Below, piece by piece: positions 34,301-49,200 of a stretch of 64,000 nucleotides of DNA. This DNA is from Pachypanchax playfairii. Its lineage: Eukaryota > Chordata > Actinopteri > Cyprinodontiformes > Aplocheilidae. Under the pieces are notes generated by a model. The model was not told where the DNA came from and searched no databases. It saw only the letters and a list, made by a program, of their open reading frames with translations. Numbering within the stretch: the stretch's first letter is position 1; every line of letters starts with the position of its first letter. The translations under genes were made by a program, and so were the position numbers. The DNA lies in the NCBI GenBank assembly GCA_006937955.1, contig SSNP01000042.1, forward strand, positions 124,001 through 188,000, given 5' to 3'.

Positions 34301-37079
34301 AAAATATATTGAAAACCTCTCTGCTATATTTTCTAAAATTCATCTCACATCTTCATCATGACGTAAGGCTCAAATTAATTTTATTTTTTGCAGACTTTTG
34401 AGAGCGACAGGAGTGGTGTTGAGGAGCCAAGACAGGGATGATGAAGGTGAGTGAGTCCAGGACGAGAGTATAGTGGAGAGAGTGCAAGAAAGAATTTTTC
34501 CAGTCTGAAATTAATCTAAATTAGATTCCAGGATGCAATACACAAATTTGTCAGGCAATTTCTTCATATGAATTTTCAGGCTTGTTCACAAAGAAAAAAG
34601 ATGACCTGCTAGTTGCCCAGGAGGATTTGGGAGATGGATACAGTTTCTGGTTGCTTCCGAGGTAATAAAACGCTGGAATATTTCCAAAATGACAAACAAA
34701 GTGACTTTAACAGTTTGGCATTGAGTAGTGGAACATGCCATTGACTGAGTTGATTGAGAGCAGGTGCAACTCTGCAGCAGCAGCAAGAGACTCTGCTAGT
34801 GGGCGGGGCTTGAAGAGAGCCAGACCATAGTTTCACCTGAAGAGAGAGAAAAAGAACAGCAGCAAAAAGAAGAAAATAGATGAAAGGAAAAGAAAAAAAA
34901 CTCTGGGATTTATCTTGTGTTCATTTATCATTAGTCTGTCTATAACTATAAAGAAGTGGCATTACACCATGTCACCCTTCATTCCCCACTCTTTATCTGC
35001 TTATTCCTGTCTGTCCCTGTACAGCAGTATGAAAGATCCACTCACAGGATTAGAGTCTGAGCTGAGCAACAGAAACAAGTTTAAACAACTACTGGCCTGA
35101 ATATGTCCATTTCTGTTTCCCTGGCGTCACCTGCTTGTCAAAAGTCTTTAAGAAGCATCAATTTTCTCTAGTTTTTGCTTTTAAACTTGTGTTTTCAGCC
35201 AAAGCTTTTTATGTGTGTATTCACTTTTTTATTCTCACAAATATTTTCTATGTCAGATAGTGAGAAATAATTCAACCTCATTTTCTTTCTTTGATGAGTT
35301 CAGTCTGTCTGACTCAGTCAGTTTCTGAGATTACTGTCCAGTAAAAGATCTTCTGTTTTTTTCATTTCACTCAGCTCACTGTACATTTCGATTGAGGTCT
35401 GGAGCTGAACCAGCGACAAACCTGCAGCCACAGCAAACAAATGGAGGTGAACAGTCATGAACTTGCGCCCTCTCACTGAGACACACAGGATTATCTGCTC
35501 TGTCCAGTGTATGTTTTGGCTGCAAGTGCCTTCTGACCGTTAATCTGAGGTCATTTTAAAACAGTGAACTCAGAGATAAGGAGGAAGCAGTTGCGCTCTT
35601 GCTGATGGGTGTTAATCAGCCGTGGAACAGATGTGGGAAAGTTACTGCTTCTGGATCTGGATCTGCTTTGCATCACCGGGCGGACAAACCAGACATCAAT
35701 AATGTGTGAAAAAGATTATTTCATTCACTCTCAAAAGGCCCAGTGAAGAGACGCAGACTCGTTAATGGAGAAATTGGCAGTCTCCTGTCAGGTGTTTTAT
35801 TAGTCACAAGTGAATCCAACAGTTACATGCAACGCTGTGAGAAACTCTGATCTTTATTTTCCAACTTGGCCTGCTTCCTTCTCTCTTTCTGTAGGCCTAA
35901 TTTGTCATGAAGCCAACAAGCTTTCTAAGAGGAAAGTCGATCCACCCGAGCCACGTTTCAGCATCTTCTTTTCCCTCACAAAGTCGTACAAGTTACTCAC
36001 TCTGAAAGAGAGCATTGTGATTCAACTGAACGCTGCCTACTCCTCTTCTGGAAGAGGGGAAAAAGGAAGTGGGAGGCCGACTGCCCCACCACTTCACCAA
36101 AAAAAGATTTCCCGCCTGGTTTATTCTTGCTGGGGCAGATTTGCTGCTTTCATGTACTGCTTGGAAGACTTGAAAATTACTTTAATGAGTTAAAAGCCAG
36201 GCTGCACAAGAATGAAAATTAACTTAAACGGCTGGTCAAAATGTTTGTGTTGTGGTGCAAATATCAACACTTGAACATATAATGGCGAAGAAAAAGGCAG
36301 CATCTTAGCAATGTGTTTTTATTTCTTGTAATACTTTCTAAAATCAAAGCAACATATATCAGGATTTCTACAACTTAATTAAGTTCAATTAGGGGATCAA
36401 AAGTTGCAAAGTAATAATTAGTAAGTCCACTTTCTCACTTTACTCCTGCAAGTTTTGACAATAAAAACAGGAATTTGATTTGCTTGTTTTTTCTCAAGGT
36501 GTTGGAAGTCTGGTTTGAAAGTTATTAATCCAGTATGTTAAAAACTTTCATTAACTCATCCTCAAGAGATGTTATGAAACGTCACCAATCAGTTGGTGTC
36601 CAATGTATGATTTCCTTTTTTGCAGAAAGTTACAACAAATGTAGAACACAGTCATCCATCTTACCCACCCACCTATCCACCATCAGTTATATAATCAGTG
36701 ACAGATGAATAGATATTCTCTTTCTTAAACACAGTACAATATTTTTTTATAATTCCACTCGCAGTGTATTAAAAGTCTGAGTAACAAAAACGCATGTATT
36801 TTCTTTATCATTGAGATTATGCACTACATTCACTTACAGTCAGAATAAAAGGGTTTCAGTTCATTGTGGCTTCTTGCTCGTTTAAGAAAGAAAAACCTGG
36901 AAATAATTAACAATTCAAATAAGCATATAGACACAAGTTAATGTAAATAACATGATGTAACGGCTAAATAGTTTGTAAAAGTAAATGGAAAGGAAAAATT
37001 ATCAGTCTCTCAATCCGTTTCTGTGAGATTTCAGATTTACTACAGCACTTAAAGTAGACAGGGGGAGGAGTTATGTAAA

Positions 37080-37219
37080 TGAGGAGTCGTCGCGTGAATA
37101 GATGCTCGAGCCTCTGTGAGCGTCGGGACACTTGCTGTGGAAAACAGAGCCTGAGAACGAAGAGAGGGAAACCCACGGAGGACAAACGGACCACTTTCAC
37201 TCGACCCCAGCCCGCCATC
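37080..37219 (+). promoter_or_regulatory. crip2: crip2 5' UTR and proximal promoter region
   Basis: CpG content rises sharply just before the crip2 ATG. No canonical TATA box is seen; GTTATGTAAATG lies at about 37070-37081. The Kozak context CCATCATGG is favourable. The transcription start is not determined. Confidence 0.4.
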
Positions 37220-37262
37220 ATGGCTTCCAAGTGTCCCAAGTGCGACAAGACGGTTTATTTCG
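37220..37262 (+). CDS. crip2: crip2 exon 1
   Basis: Encodes MASKCPKCDKTVYF plus one base, with the first CxxC of LIM1. Donor gtgagtaa. Confidence 0.96.
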
Positions 37263-40200
37263 GTGAGTAAAGTCCAGTTTGTGGGGTTCGTTTTGTTGAA
37301 ATTAAAAGTTTAGCTGATGAAGATCCAAATTAATTAAGCATAAGATCCTACTGATGCAAGACTGAGCTGGTGGAACATATTTTAAAAATGTTTCAGAGCT
37401 ATCGTTTCTTTTTTAAATTAATTCCACGAAATAATAGTCTTTACTGTCAAAACTAATTTTTTGCAGAAAAAAAGGCTCTATGAAGAAGTAAATGTGATCA
37501 AAAGTTTAACTACTTTTTTGTCTTTCTACACATAAGTATAATTAAATGATATAATTGAAATTTTCTTTGACAGTAGTCTGATATTGGGTTGTATGTTGTA
37601 TAATGGTGGGAAACATGTAATGCTTTCCCAGACTTTCCAAAGGAATTTCTCACATACATTCACAACATTCCATCCAATGGGTTTATTTTTCACTTACAAG
37701 GTAAATGAATCACACAGACTCATGAACAAACTCTGAGAAACCTCAAAACAGGTTAAATAGGTTAATAAATAAACAAAAAGTAAACAAAAGATCTAAAAAC
37801 AAATATTTTAACTAAGGCTTGCTTTTCTTTTTAAAATAAAACGCTGACGTGTGCAACCCTCTTTCAGTTTGAGCCATTCTAGATTAGTGATCTATCTTGA
37901 TTTGAAGCAGATCTGTGCCATTTTTAATTTGTTGTGTTTGGTAAACATCCAAGCGAGGCAGTTGGCTTTGGTGAGTAGCTGACGAAGGCTGCTGCCAAGA
38001 GCAGAAGTCCCATATGCTGAGACTGTCCACTCATAGAGGAGCGCAACGTCATGCTGTGCAAGAGACATGAAAACCTGCAAATGCAAATCTTTTGCATCCT
38101 TGAAGCTGACAAATCAAAACATCCACATGAGCTTTGACTCGTTGGATACGGAGAGAAAGATGCCACTTTATATTTTTAGTAACAGATGTTTACAGTTTAC
38201 AATTTGCGCAAAATTGAGGGCAAAGCAGACGATTAGAGGAGCTCAGATCAAGAGCGTAAACAAGAATTTATACTCATCCTCTGTTTTTTTTTTCTCTAAG
38301 GCACATGCTGAACCTCCAGTAATCGTGTGTTTGTGTTCTGCCACATGCCAGAAAACTCCAAAATGCCTCTCTTCATTAGTGACTGTTTCCACACTTCACA
38401 GCACACATCAGAGATTTTCATGGGGGTCAAAACCAAATTATGAGAGTGGATGGAAGTACTCTTACGTAACAGGAGTGGCAGCATGCATCACAGCTGCCGC
38501 TCATCCTACGGGTCCCAGGAGTCACTGGCATGGAATAAAATCACTACAAATAAGATTTATTTATTCATTTTAAACATGTTGAAGGTTTATTTTGCTCATT
38601 GGTCTTCATTCGCTGCACAAAGTGAGTCACTGCTCGTCTGTGATTTTTTTTTTTCATGTTGCGTTCAGGTTCAGTTAGGTTCAGCCTGGAGGAGTTTATT
38701 TTGGGTTGGGGTGTGTCTTGTTGGGCGGAGAGCGCTCAGGATGGAGTCAGTGATGATGAAGATGGTGAAAATGTGTTAAAATTAGTCCCTCTCATCACAT
38801 TTTGGAGGAGGAACTCGCGACGTTATTAAAGAAAGGCTGGGAAACACATAACATTGAGTGGGAGAGGTCAGGGAGGATCGTTCAGCCTGCAGCGTCAACA
38901 TAATGTCTAGTGATGGTCAGAAATGGTCAAATGAGCTCAGGAGTTCCACGTACCACAAACACACTCCTCTCAGCTTCAGAGACGTGAGAAATCCAGAGCC
39001 GAGGTGAGTTTTCAGGACAGCAGATGTGTTTCTGGTTGAGAAATGAGTCTCTTTCCCATCTTATTGCGGTGGTGGTTTGAGGTGAGCTATAAAGAACCCA
39101 CCCTTCAGAAAACCCACCTGGTTCTCCTGCTTATACCTTTATGGCATTTAGGATAAAACTCTTTTTTTTCCTTCAAAATCAAATGTTCTTTCAAAAAGCA
39201 GCGGTGAGCCACAGTCTGGATGGAAATTCTTCTGGTTTTACAGAAGTGCGTTTTTTTTTTATCAGCTTTCTGTTGACACTTTATTGGACAGGAAAGCTGT
39301 GACAGTTCACTTTAATTGCCACTAAAAGGAAAATGTTACTTCTGTTTTTGATGATTCTGCAGCCAAATATGAGGCTATATTTTAGGAAACCTGAAAAAAA
39401 AACAGGAAATGCTTGTTTGGTTCTGGTATTAAAAGAATGTGGACATCTCAGAGATTGTTACTTTACAAGTATATGGTTAGTCAAAGCTTGTGTTCCACAT
39501 CTGCTGTGGTACACAGGGGACTGTTGGCCGATGGGTAACCAAACTCAGTGGAAATTCACGAGCCCATGCAGAACGCAGCACAGCACGGCTAAATAAATGT
39601 CCCATTTCTAAACCCAGTGATCCGGCTTCTGTGGTAGGAGGAATGCATCTTTGTGCAGCTAGCTGAATAAACGAAGAGTAAATGGGAACTAATGGCGTTT
39701 TCTTGTTTCTTTTTTTTATTCCTCTCACCCTCTTGATGGTAACCCAGAACACAAATTCCTCCTAGGTTTTTTTTTTGTTTTTTGGATCAGGGAAAATAGG
39801 GTGAGACAATTTGTTTTTCTTTAAACTGAGGCTCTCAAAGCGCTTCATGCATTATAATGAGAAGCGACAACTCCATTCACACAAGGCTCGATCTGTCTCT
39901 CTATGCACGTTTGTGTCTTTGGTGAGACAGAGTACCTTCGACCCCCTCAGTCTGATGGTTCAGGCCACTGAGTGCTGTTTCCCACACACCTCTCCTTTTA
40001 ATCCCTCTTTCATCCCATAACATCCACACAATACCCTCCTCCCTCTTCCTTCACCCTGTTTTCCACTCGGTTGCTCAGCGTGCTGTGTGAATGTGCCTCG
40101 TCAGTTATATAACATCATTTCTTGAGTTCGGTGACGTTGCATAACCCACAGGCTCCTGTGCGCCAGTCAGTGAGGCTCTCTGCCTTTTTGAGGCACAAAT

Positions 40201-43200
40201 ATGATCCCCTAATGGAGGTGACATTAAGCAAGGTGCCGACAGCTCCCCCGTTCCCACCAGCTCGCACACAGGTGAGGCCTTGCAGCAGGCTGACCTGTTA
40301 TATAACAGAAACAAGGTTTGTTGCTCAAAGAACAAAAACTGCTGTGATTTTAAAAGTTTGTCCTTTATAATGAATCGACTCATTATTCCAGGAGGTAGCA
40401 GAATGTTTTTTCAAATTATTTCTAGTTGTTTAAAGGAAACTGTTTTGATGCAGATCTTTCGGACACGATGCAGACGATAAGTCTGGATTTCGTGACAAAA
40501 AGTTTTCTGGCTAAGTTTAGCTGATTATCTGTAACTACAGAACTGCACAACATCCTGTAGCTCCACTAACCAAACTGAACTGAAATCAGAAGAAATTATC
40601 TTCAGTTGTTTGATGGGAACATCTCCACACTCTCATGTAAACAGTTTCTGTTTTATTAGATCACAAGAATAAAATGATTTTCCTAAATGACTTGATTTGC
40701 TTTTATTACCTCGGCCTTGTGATGCACTTCCCTTATCAAATTAAAGTAAGTTCTACTGAAACTTCATATTGAAGTCTACTACTCCTTTAAAACCAGGACC
40801 AGATCCTTGTGAAGCCCTGCAGCTGGAGGGAAAGCCGGCTCAGGGGTTCATGGAGACCAACAATCCATGAAGATGGACTGTGAAAAGGCTGCTTAGCCTG
40901 CGGCTCCTCAGGCCAGTGTAGACAGGATGCGAGTTAACTGCAGTCTATTTACGTCAGCCAGCAGGATTCAAAGGGTCAGCCTCTTTTATTCATACAGAAA
41001 AGGAGGGGGGGGTTGAATGGAGAAAGCCCAGGGAGGAAACCTCGCCTCAGCTGAGGGGACGGATGACCTCCAGATCTAGTTTTTGCTCTGGGGTTGCATC
41101 AGCCACAGGGAGAGTCTAATCCATATAGATGTGTAGTGGGTTTGGAGCAGGAGTGTCCACACTGCACTCGAGTACACACAATGATGCTGAACAAATGATT
41201 CTATCACACAGCACCACCGTTTTAAAAATAATCCTGATGCCTAAAGAAATTCATCAGCAGCTTAAACACTAAAAATTGAAGGAAAATTTGTTACATTTCC
41301 TAAATTCTCACAAATTTATGGAATTCTTTTTTTATTATTCTCTTCTACTTGATGCCACCGCCTCTAAACTTGACCAAATTGGTTAAATTTACAGTATCCA
41401 TGTCATTTAACTCTGTTTAAGTCACTTCCTTTGGTCATGCTGAAGGCCTGTGTGTTAACATGAATGGCCTTTGTTTTCATGTTAGCTAAAAGTCCTTGAG
41501 GGTGTTTTCACTCCAGAGAGCAGAATCATGAGAGGATGCAGGAAAGGAAACACGGACTCCTCCTTGTTAGTCTGCATTCCTCATGTTTCAGTCCTGCTTC
41601 ACCTTCAGCCACTCAGGTGTGTGATGTTCATATACATTATCACACCACTGTGATGAAAGCCAGAAAAGGCAAACACCCGCGTGGACTCAGCTGTTCCTGA
41701 TGGAGGAGTGAGTGAGGGAGAGCAGTGGGTGTGTGTTGGACAGGTTTATTGTAGAAAAAGCTGAACAGATGGCTCCACGTTACCAGAGGGTGCAACTGAA
41801 CTAAAACAAGCCAACTGTTTCTCATTATTTTTATCAAATTACAGTAACTTTAAGCTTATAGTTTGACGTTTGACCTTATCTGTGATGTGAAATAAAAAGC
41901 GGTAGTAATGCTAACTTTCTTCTGTAGAAATGAGCTCCTGCAGCGTGCCGAGCAGCAGCCCTTTAGTTCCCCGTCTTTGTCAAACTCATTCCGTTTCTGT
42001 CTGTTGCACCCTAATCGAATTATTGAGCGTTAAGTGAACACCCGTATGAGATTACATAAAACAGCTCCGCTGGTGGACTTTTCCTGTCCTGTTATACGTT
42101 TTAAATTCAGCTATATGAATGTTGTTTGACACTCTGTCCTCGTTTATCTGTCATGAGTGAAAGTGAGGACAAATGTCGGGTGAATCCGTTTCAGCAGCTG
42201 CTCTGTGACAGTCAACAATCAGACAAATGTAATTAAGTCATTTAGAGAAATGAGTCTTGATGTTTGCCCTCAGAAGGCCTCATTAATACTTACTGCTCTG
42301 TCTAATTCTTCTTTGTTTGCAGCCTATTCATTACACGTCTGGTCCCGTGTTAGTTTCCAGGTCAGGAGCTCAGACTGAAGATAGTCAAGTAAAAGTTCAT
42401 CTTATTAAACAAGATGCATTTAAAACTGCCTCAAGTTCTTTGAAGCTTTTTTTCCCAACAGAACTCAAACCAGCTAAAACCCAATAAGAGTAATTCACCG
42501 TAAGTGATTATTAATCTGATGTTAAAAGGGTTTTTATCCCCTTTTTTATAGATATCATTTGATTTCAATTTCCTACAGGAAAAAAAGTTGACCTAAGTCA
42601 CATCCTAACGTGTTCTTACTCAAACGTTTCATGTCGGATGGCTGTTTTTATTCCTGTTTAATTAAAAGATGCAGCAAACGTGATATCTGCACAGAGGAAG
42701 AGTCAGATTGTCTCAGTGATTTAGAAATATATTTACGATTCCGTCAGAGAATCAGGAATTTTATAAAGGAAGATAAGCAGCTTATAATGATGCAGGTTGG
42801 ACGTTCTCTGTCCAGGAACTTCTATCTTCCTTGGAGCTTGTCGTTCCTGCAGAAGAATCCTCACTCCATCAGGATTTCATCTCATATTACTTTTTTTTTC
42901 TGAATTTCTAGATAAAGTGACTGTAAATACATTTAAAAAGTCCCTGAAATCAAACCTCTCTGCATCATGCAGATCTAATTCATCCCTCACTGGCCCACGT
43001 GAAACTGCTTCCCAAGCAGGAGCCGCTACAAATTAAAGCCTTTATATACTTAAACCCCACATTATGGACTATTTAAATCCGTCCTAAATGGCCCACGTTC
43101 TCTTTGAAAACGCAACCTATTTTTTAAATCTATTCAGCCACGAAGGATATAAAGTTTCTGTCTTTAATTTGCAGTCTTGTTTACATTTTGGATGTTACAA

Positions 43201-46200
43201 AGAAGACGTGGGACTTGCAGAATCCTCTTGTGTTCCCTGTGTACTGGCATCAGTTACCATCTCAGAATCATAAGTGGCTAGATTTTAAATGTAGAGCAGC
43301 TCTGTGCACAGTCATGTGCACTTTAGTTCTTTCTCCTCCAACACACATGATTCCAGTTGATTATCACAACAACTTGATATTGGGTTCAGCAGATGGTTAG
43401 CAAACAATAATTGAAACCAGGAGGATTAAAACAAGCAGACATTTAAAACAAGCATGACTAATTAATAATTAAGTCATTTCCATTTTTTTAAACACCCAGT
43501 TGCTTTTCTTATTTCTGCTCTTGGATTTTACATCCTCATTTTAACATGTGCTATAGTTTTTCTTATCAGTATTTCCCAGACTTCTTGACTTTATTTAAAG
43601 AATCCCTAAAATGGTTTTTCTGAGGTTTCTGTTGAATATTTTAGCTCCACAGGTGTTCTTACCTTCATAGTGGGTGTGAAAACAGGTCAACAACTTCTCT
43701 TTCAGTTTTAATCTTTCAAACTACGCAGGTGGTGATAACACCCGAGTTCGAACGGCCTGTATCTGTTTCGTCACAACTCCTTTGTTCCGTTAAAATTCGG
43801 CAGCTCCTGCAGTTGAAACCACGCCTAGCATGCTGCTGGCTAAAAGCTGTTAGCATAAGACGTAGCAAACAGGAAGAGAGAACGTCCACTGTTGCCATAC
43901 TCAGGGGGGCAGGAAACAGTATACCTTGCTCTCATAGGCTAGTTTATTAGCCAATCTGAGTTCAGCAAATTTGAATAATGAATATGAACGAGCTGCTGCT
44001 TGAGGCCTGATGGAAGGAGCTGGAACCACCCGAATTTTAATGCAGACAGACTGAAAGGTCTGTTAAGTGTTTCCTGACATTTTTTAGATATAAAATGTTT
44101 CATATTACTGGTTAATACTTAAGAAATAACCACAAAGTCCTGAAATTGGTATGAAATGGCCTCTTTAAATAATTAAAAGAGGTCATAGGTCACCAGGATC
44201 CTGACACAAAACATCCCACTTTTAAATGTGGAGTTCACTGTTTCTTGACTGTTGAGCAATTACCATAAATGGGAAAAATGTAAGAAGCCTCTGAAGTACT
44301 GGAACTACAGGAGAGATGGTAACAGAGACTTTTCTTTTGCAGCAAATCACTGGGGTCTCCCTCTTTTCATTGATGGGAGGGTTTCAGAACAGACAGATCA
44401 GCCTCGCAGGATTTGGCACATTCTTGTTGATTGTTGACCACTTAAATGTGAGTTTTCCACTTGGGACGTCCCTGTGAGCCTGAGCTTGTTTGTTTACACA
44501 AGTGGATGCATTCACCCTCACTGTAGGGAGGTGCAGCAGCATTTAGTCTGTGCCCTCACATTTATAGATTCAAGATACGAAGTCTCACTGTTGCAGCCTT
44601 GATATAGTTGTTATAATTTTAGCTTTTCTTATGTAAAAGCTAAATGTACAGTGAGTATTCTAGCTGTTCAACTCCTTCAGCACATAACGCAGACAGACGG
44701 CCTCACTTTTCTTTACTGTCCAGCTGTTAAAATGTTGACCGTCACATACAGAGACGAGGGCGAACACTCGGCCCTCTGACGTCTGTTTCCATTCATGCAT
44801 TTGTTTTTTTAATCACTGAGGAGATGTGTCTGCTTTTCTGAATCAGTCATTCATTGACACACAACACTGAGAACACACTGACAGTGTTCCTGCACTCACT
44901 TTATGCTGACTGTTTATCATCCCATAATAAGTGTCCCAGCTTATATGGATAACCTCAGACCTCAGTAAATAAACACAGATTGAGGCGACGGCACAGGGTG
45001 GTCATGTTTTCAGTCTCTCCAAACAACTTAAAGAAGTTCTGGTTTGGGGAAATATCTGGGATTAGAGTGAACAAGGAGATGCTGACTAACTCCAAACAAT
45101 ATACATTTATTTTTGCATTTGTGTACATGAACATTTGTGTGTACTCATGGACTGATAGGAGCCCCGCCTTTAGTTGCTGCGCCCCATCCTGATCTGATCC
45201 CCAGGGTCTTATTGTTCATTTGTCTTGGTGAAAGTAGAGGAAAAAATAAACTACCATATCAGGGAAAATTGTTAAATCTCTCTAAAGAGTCACGAGGGGA
45301 ATTTTCCACTTGATACTTTAACATTGTTTTTATAATTCACATTAAATCAGATCAGATTTAACACAATTACTCAAAGTGGGAAGTTGATTTGATCAGATAG
45401 AAATATGATACAAAGCCATCCATTGACCCAGAGCAATTCAACACAAGCACCAATATTATTATAATGATGGATTGTTGCTAAATAAAGACATTGGATGAGG
45501 ATTTAATGCATATTTAGCTCCAACTTTTCAAAAAAATAAAATGTTCCTATTTTTAGCAACAAATACAGATTTGTTTTTCTGAAAACCAATATCTTTTTTT
45601 TTTCATATTTGGGGAAAAAAATTGAACAAAATACATATTTTCTGTTTTCATTTGTTGCCCTTGCTTCCATTCACAGGAATGTCAGATTAGTTGTAGGTGA
45701 TGGTATGTTTGGAATTCAAATTAAAGTGAGGAAGAGCAAGAGGAAGAAAAGGTTTTCATGTCTGCAAATATGTTGTTTGTGTTTAAACGTGTTTGTGTAT
45801 TTTGAGTTGTTTTTTTCTGAGTGAGGCTACGTAGGAAACGGGTCCTGATATCCGGCTATTTTTTGTCCTGCCTTGATAAGAGAAGGTGTTTCCTCTGCTG
45901 CCAGCACGACTCCTTAGGGTCCATTGTCTGGAAGTAGTGATGATTTGTTGTTGGAAAGTGTAGGATTAGGGTCCTTGCCTGTCTGGAGGGGCGACTGGAC
46001 AGAAGGGACGGAAATGGGGTCGAGGGGCTGTCTGCAGTTGGATACTGTAAACTGGGGGATGGGTAACACAAAGGATCTGGGTTAGATGTGGATACCTCCC
46101 GCTGTTCCTGCTGGACTGCCTGTCAATCCCACTGTGACATCATCGCTGCATCCTGTGTGGTACGCAGGCATTCCCAGTGACCCCGCCCCCAAGAAAACAA

Positions 46201-49200
46201 CAGCTCAGCTGGCACAATGACAGGATGACCACCGAGTCCAGAAACAAGCTAATCGTTATTACAAAGAGTGAAGCAATGAGTGACGTCATTCATCCACAGT
46301 GACTGATTGAACACACCATGACACAACTGATGAAGGGCAAAAAAAGACAGCTGTTCAGTTCATAGTACAAATGCTGCTTGATGTAACTCTTTGCATTTGT
46401 CTTTTATTTGCAGCTGAAAAAGTGTCATCGCTGGGAAAAGACTGGCACAAACTGTGTCTCAAATGTGACCGCTGTAACAAGCTCCTGAACGCCGGAGGCC
46501 ACGCTGAGGTCAGTAACATCGCAGTGACAACACTGTTTCTATGTGGGTTTGTTTGGCTGCGTTTGAGTGAAGAAAAAATCATTTTTAAACTAAATTTTCT
46601 GATGAGTCCAAATCACAAATATCCTAAAATGATACAAACCGCTACCAGAAATGTATTAATTGTATAAATATAAGCTGGAAAACCCTTCAGAGTCTCTAAA
46701 TATTCAGTCTTCTGTATATACACACTGTCTGATTGGACTTGATGGACTTCTCTGAAAATTTTTCCTATAAATATCTCTAAAACAGAAAGCACAAGTACAG
46801 AGTTGTTATAAAATCAGGGTCAAATGTCTTCACCCTCCTACTGCAGTAGGTTCTCTTCAGTTCATGGAGTTTTATTGTGAACTCAGGAAGTTACTGCTAC
46901 TCAGTTGTTATTTGACTTTTTGGGAAAAGGACACACTCCTCAGATGCTTTGACCTTTTGAACCTTGGGTGTTGACTCATGTTTGAACTCTTATCACGATC
47001 TCTCGTGAGCTTTTATTTCATTCCTCGTACATTTTACACAGGATGTTGCTGTGTGTGTGAGCTTTTATTTCCCGGCGTATTTCGTGTGTCTTGTTACATC
47101 TGTCAATATGTCGTATGCTCGTGGATTTCTAACCCCCTCAGCTCTGCAGGATGAGCTGTTTTCAGATCCTTCCTCTCTATCTTATGTAATCAGACTGCAG
47201 TATCACATCTTTAAACACATTCTACTGACTCTGCACCACTCACAGTCCAGCACCATCACCCTGGGGGATTCTCTTATCTTTTGATTTTGATTTTGCACTG
47301 CGTGACCCAGCTGATGATTCCTTTTCACCGTCTCGGTGCATGTGTAAATAATAAACATGCACCTACTTGAGTCTCTGGCTCCTGTCTCACGTCAAAGAGG
47401 ATGTGATCTCAACCTCTTGTGTGCACAAAGGCAATTCCCTGCAGAAACCAGAGGATGCTGATCTGCTGTTTAATCTCCGTATGATTACAGTAATGTAGTG
47501 GCACAATCTCTGAGGCTCATGCTCTCACTGTTCGCCCTTCTCCTCTCACCCCCTCCATGGACAACATCCAAATCCCGCTCCGGGCTGCAGCTCCACAAAC
47601 AAACTACTTTAACAGGAAAGAAATCTGCACTTGATCATCGTCATGGAAACTGAACGATGAAAAAAAAGAAAGTAGTGACACAGTGCTGGATGTTCTGACT
47701 CTGTTGTCATACCAGACCTTGTGTGCAGAAGGTTATGAATCTCGGACCAGCGCCGCTTCTTTAAAAGGAGACGGCGATGAGGTTCAGTCCTGTGTGGCTT
47801 CATATCTGTCGGCTAAAAGAGGGCAACAGTTCCTCGAGGCTCAGACTCGAGCTGAAAGATCAGGGCTTTATTTATCACATCCGAACAACTGTGAGGCAGT
47901 TCAAAAATCCCACCACAAGCAGAACACTGAAACATCTGGACCATCTGGACTCTGTAAACATCAATAAATCCTAACGTCACGAGTTATTTTATATGCTAAT
48001 TTAAACTCTTGTTAACCTTTAAATACTTATAAAAGGTTAGGTTTTCAGTTCATCACCTCCACCTGAGATTGGCAATGATCACATATATTGGTAAAAACAC
48101 CTGTAAGCATCTAATCTGTAGATAACGTTACATTTACCCTGAATTGGAAAACGGACTGAAACATACAACAACTCAGCCTTTGATCTGATGAGAACAAAAA
48201 CAGGTACGACTTTAGAGATGATCCATTTTCATCCTGGTGTTTCATGGAGCGCCGCTGGTCCAGAAAAGTTCAGTGAAAAGAGAAACACATGGTGCGTGTG
48301 GGAAGAGAGTGGGCTGAGCTACAGTTTTACTCATTTTAGTGTCTCTTTACATCTTGATGTCTCACGTTCCATCAACACAGAAGCACAATGCAGACTGTGT
48401 GTCCTGTTCTGAGAATGTCATCAGCACTTAATCATGAGCCAAAATCAAACAGCCGAACCAACACGGTGTGAAAGGAGTACGTGGCAGCTTTAAAAGCAGC
48501 TGATCCTGTCATGGTTAATGCATTATTAAAGGTGACCAGGATCCTTTTTTATTCTTCCACATCTTCTTTAAGGATCAGAAAGGAGCTGAAGCAGCTGTGA
48601 GGACTGAAACAGTGGGTACCGTGTAGCTTGTTTGATGCCTGGACCAGCAGCCATCCTGGTTCTCAACCCTCATCCCAAAGCTGATCACTCACTGCTGCTT
48701 TGACAACAAGCCCTTCATGTCACAGTCTAGATTTTTATTATTTTTTTCCTTCTTTTGAAGTGGAAAACATACTGTCACATGACTCAAAGCCGTCACTGGA
48801 GCATGGCGTTAAATTCATCAACAGAGACCTGTTTCCAGGATACGGTGAGGATGAAGGCAAACTGTGACAATGACTTCATCATTAGATGGTAATAGGATGG
48901 AAGAAAAAAACACGGACTCCTTTTTTGGACACGGTTGCTCCTTCTCAGCATCAACCATGACATCAGAAACATTAAAATATTATGACTTCTCATACATGAC
49001 CTGGCCAGTTTTCCCCTCCAGCATCAGCTGGGTGTCTTTATCCTCATGTGGCTCTTAAATCCATTTTTTTTTTCATCACGTTTTTCTTTCTCTCTTTCAG
49101 CATGATGGAAGGCCCTACTGCCATAAACCGTGCTATGCTGCCCTCTTTGGGCCAAAAGGTGAAGTGCATGCTTTTTCACTATATATTAATTATTTATATT

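Larger units (their letters stand above)
28139..37219. other. Intergenic region between divergent mta1 and crip2 starts
   Basis: About 9 kb. It must hold the promoters of both genes, since the start codons face away from each other. The first 100 bp (28139-28207) is GC-rich mta1 5' UTR. A CTCF-like motif lies at 31292. No ORF with family resemblance, RNA gene or complete transposon was recognised. Confidence 0.75.

Noticed and set aside
38067..38573. 168-residue plus-strand ORF in crip2 intron 1
   Set aside because: No domain or codon pattern recognised, low-complexity segments, and it lies deep in an intron. Taken as chance.
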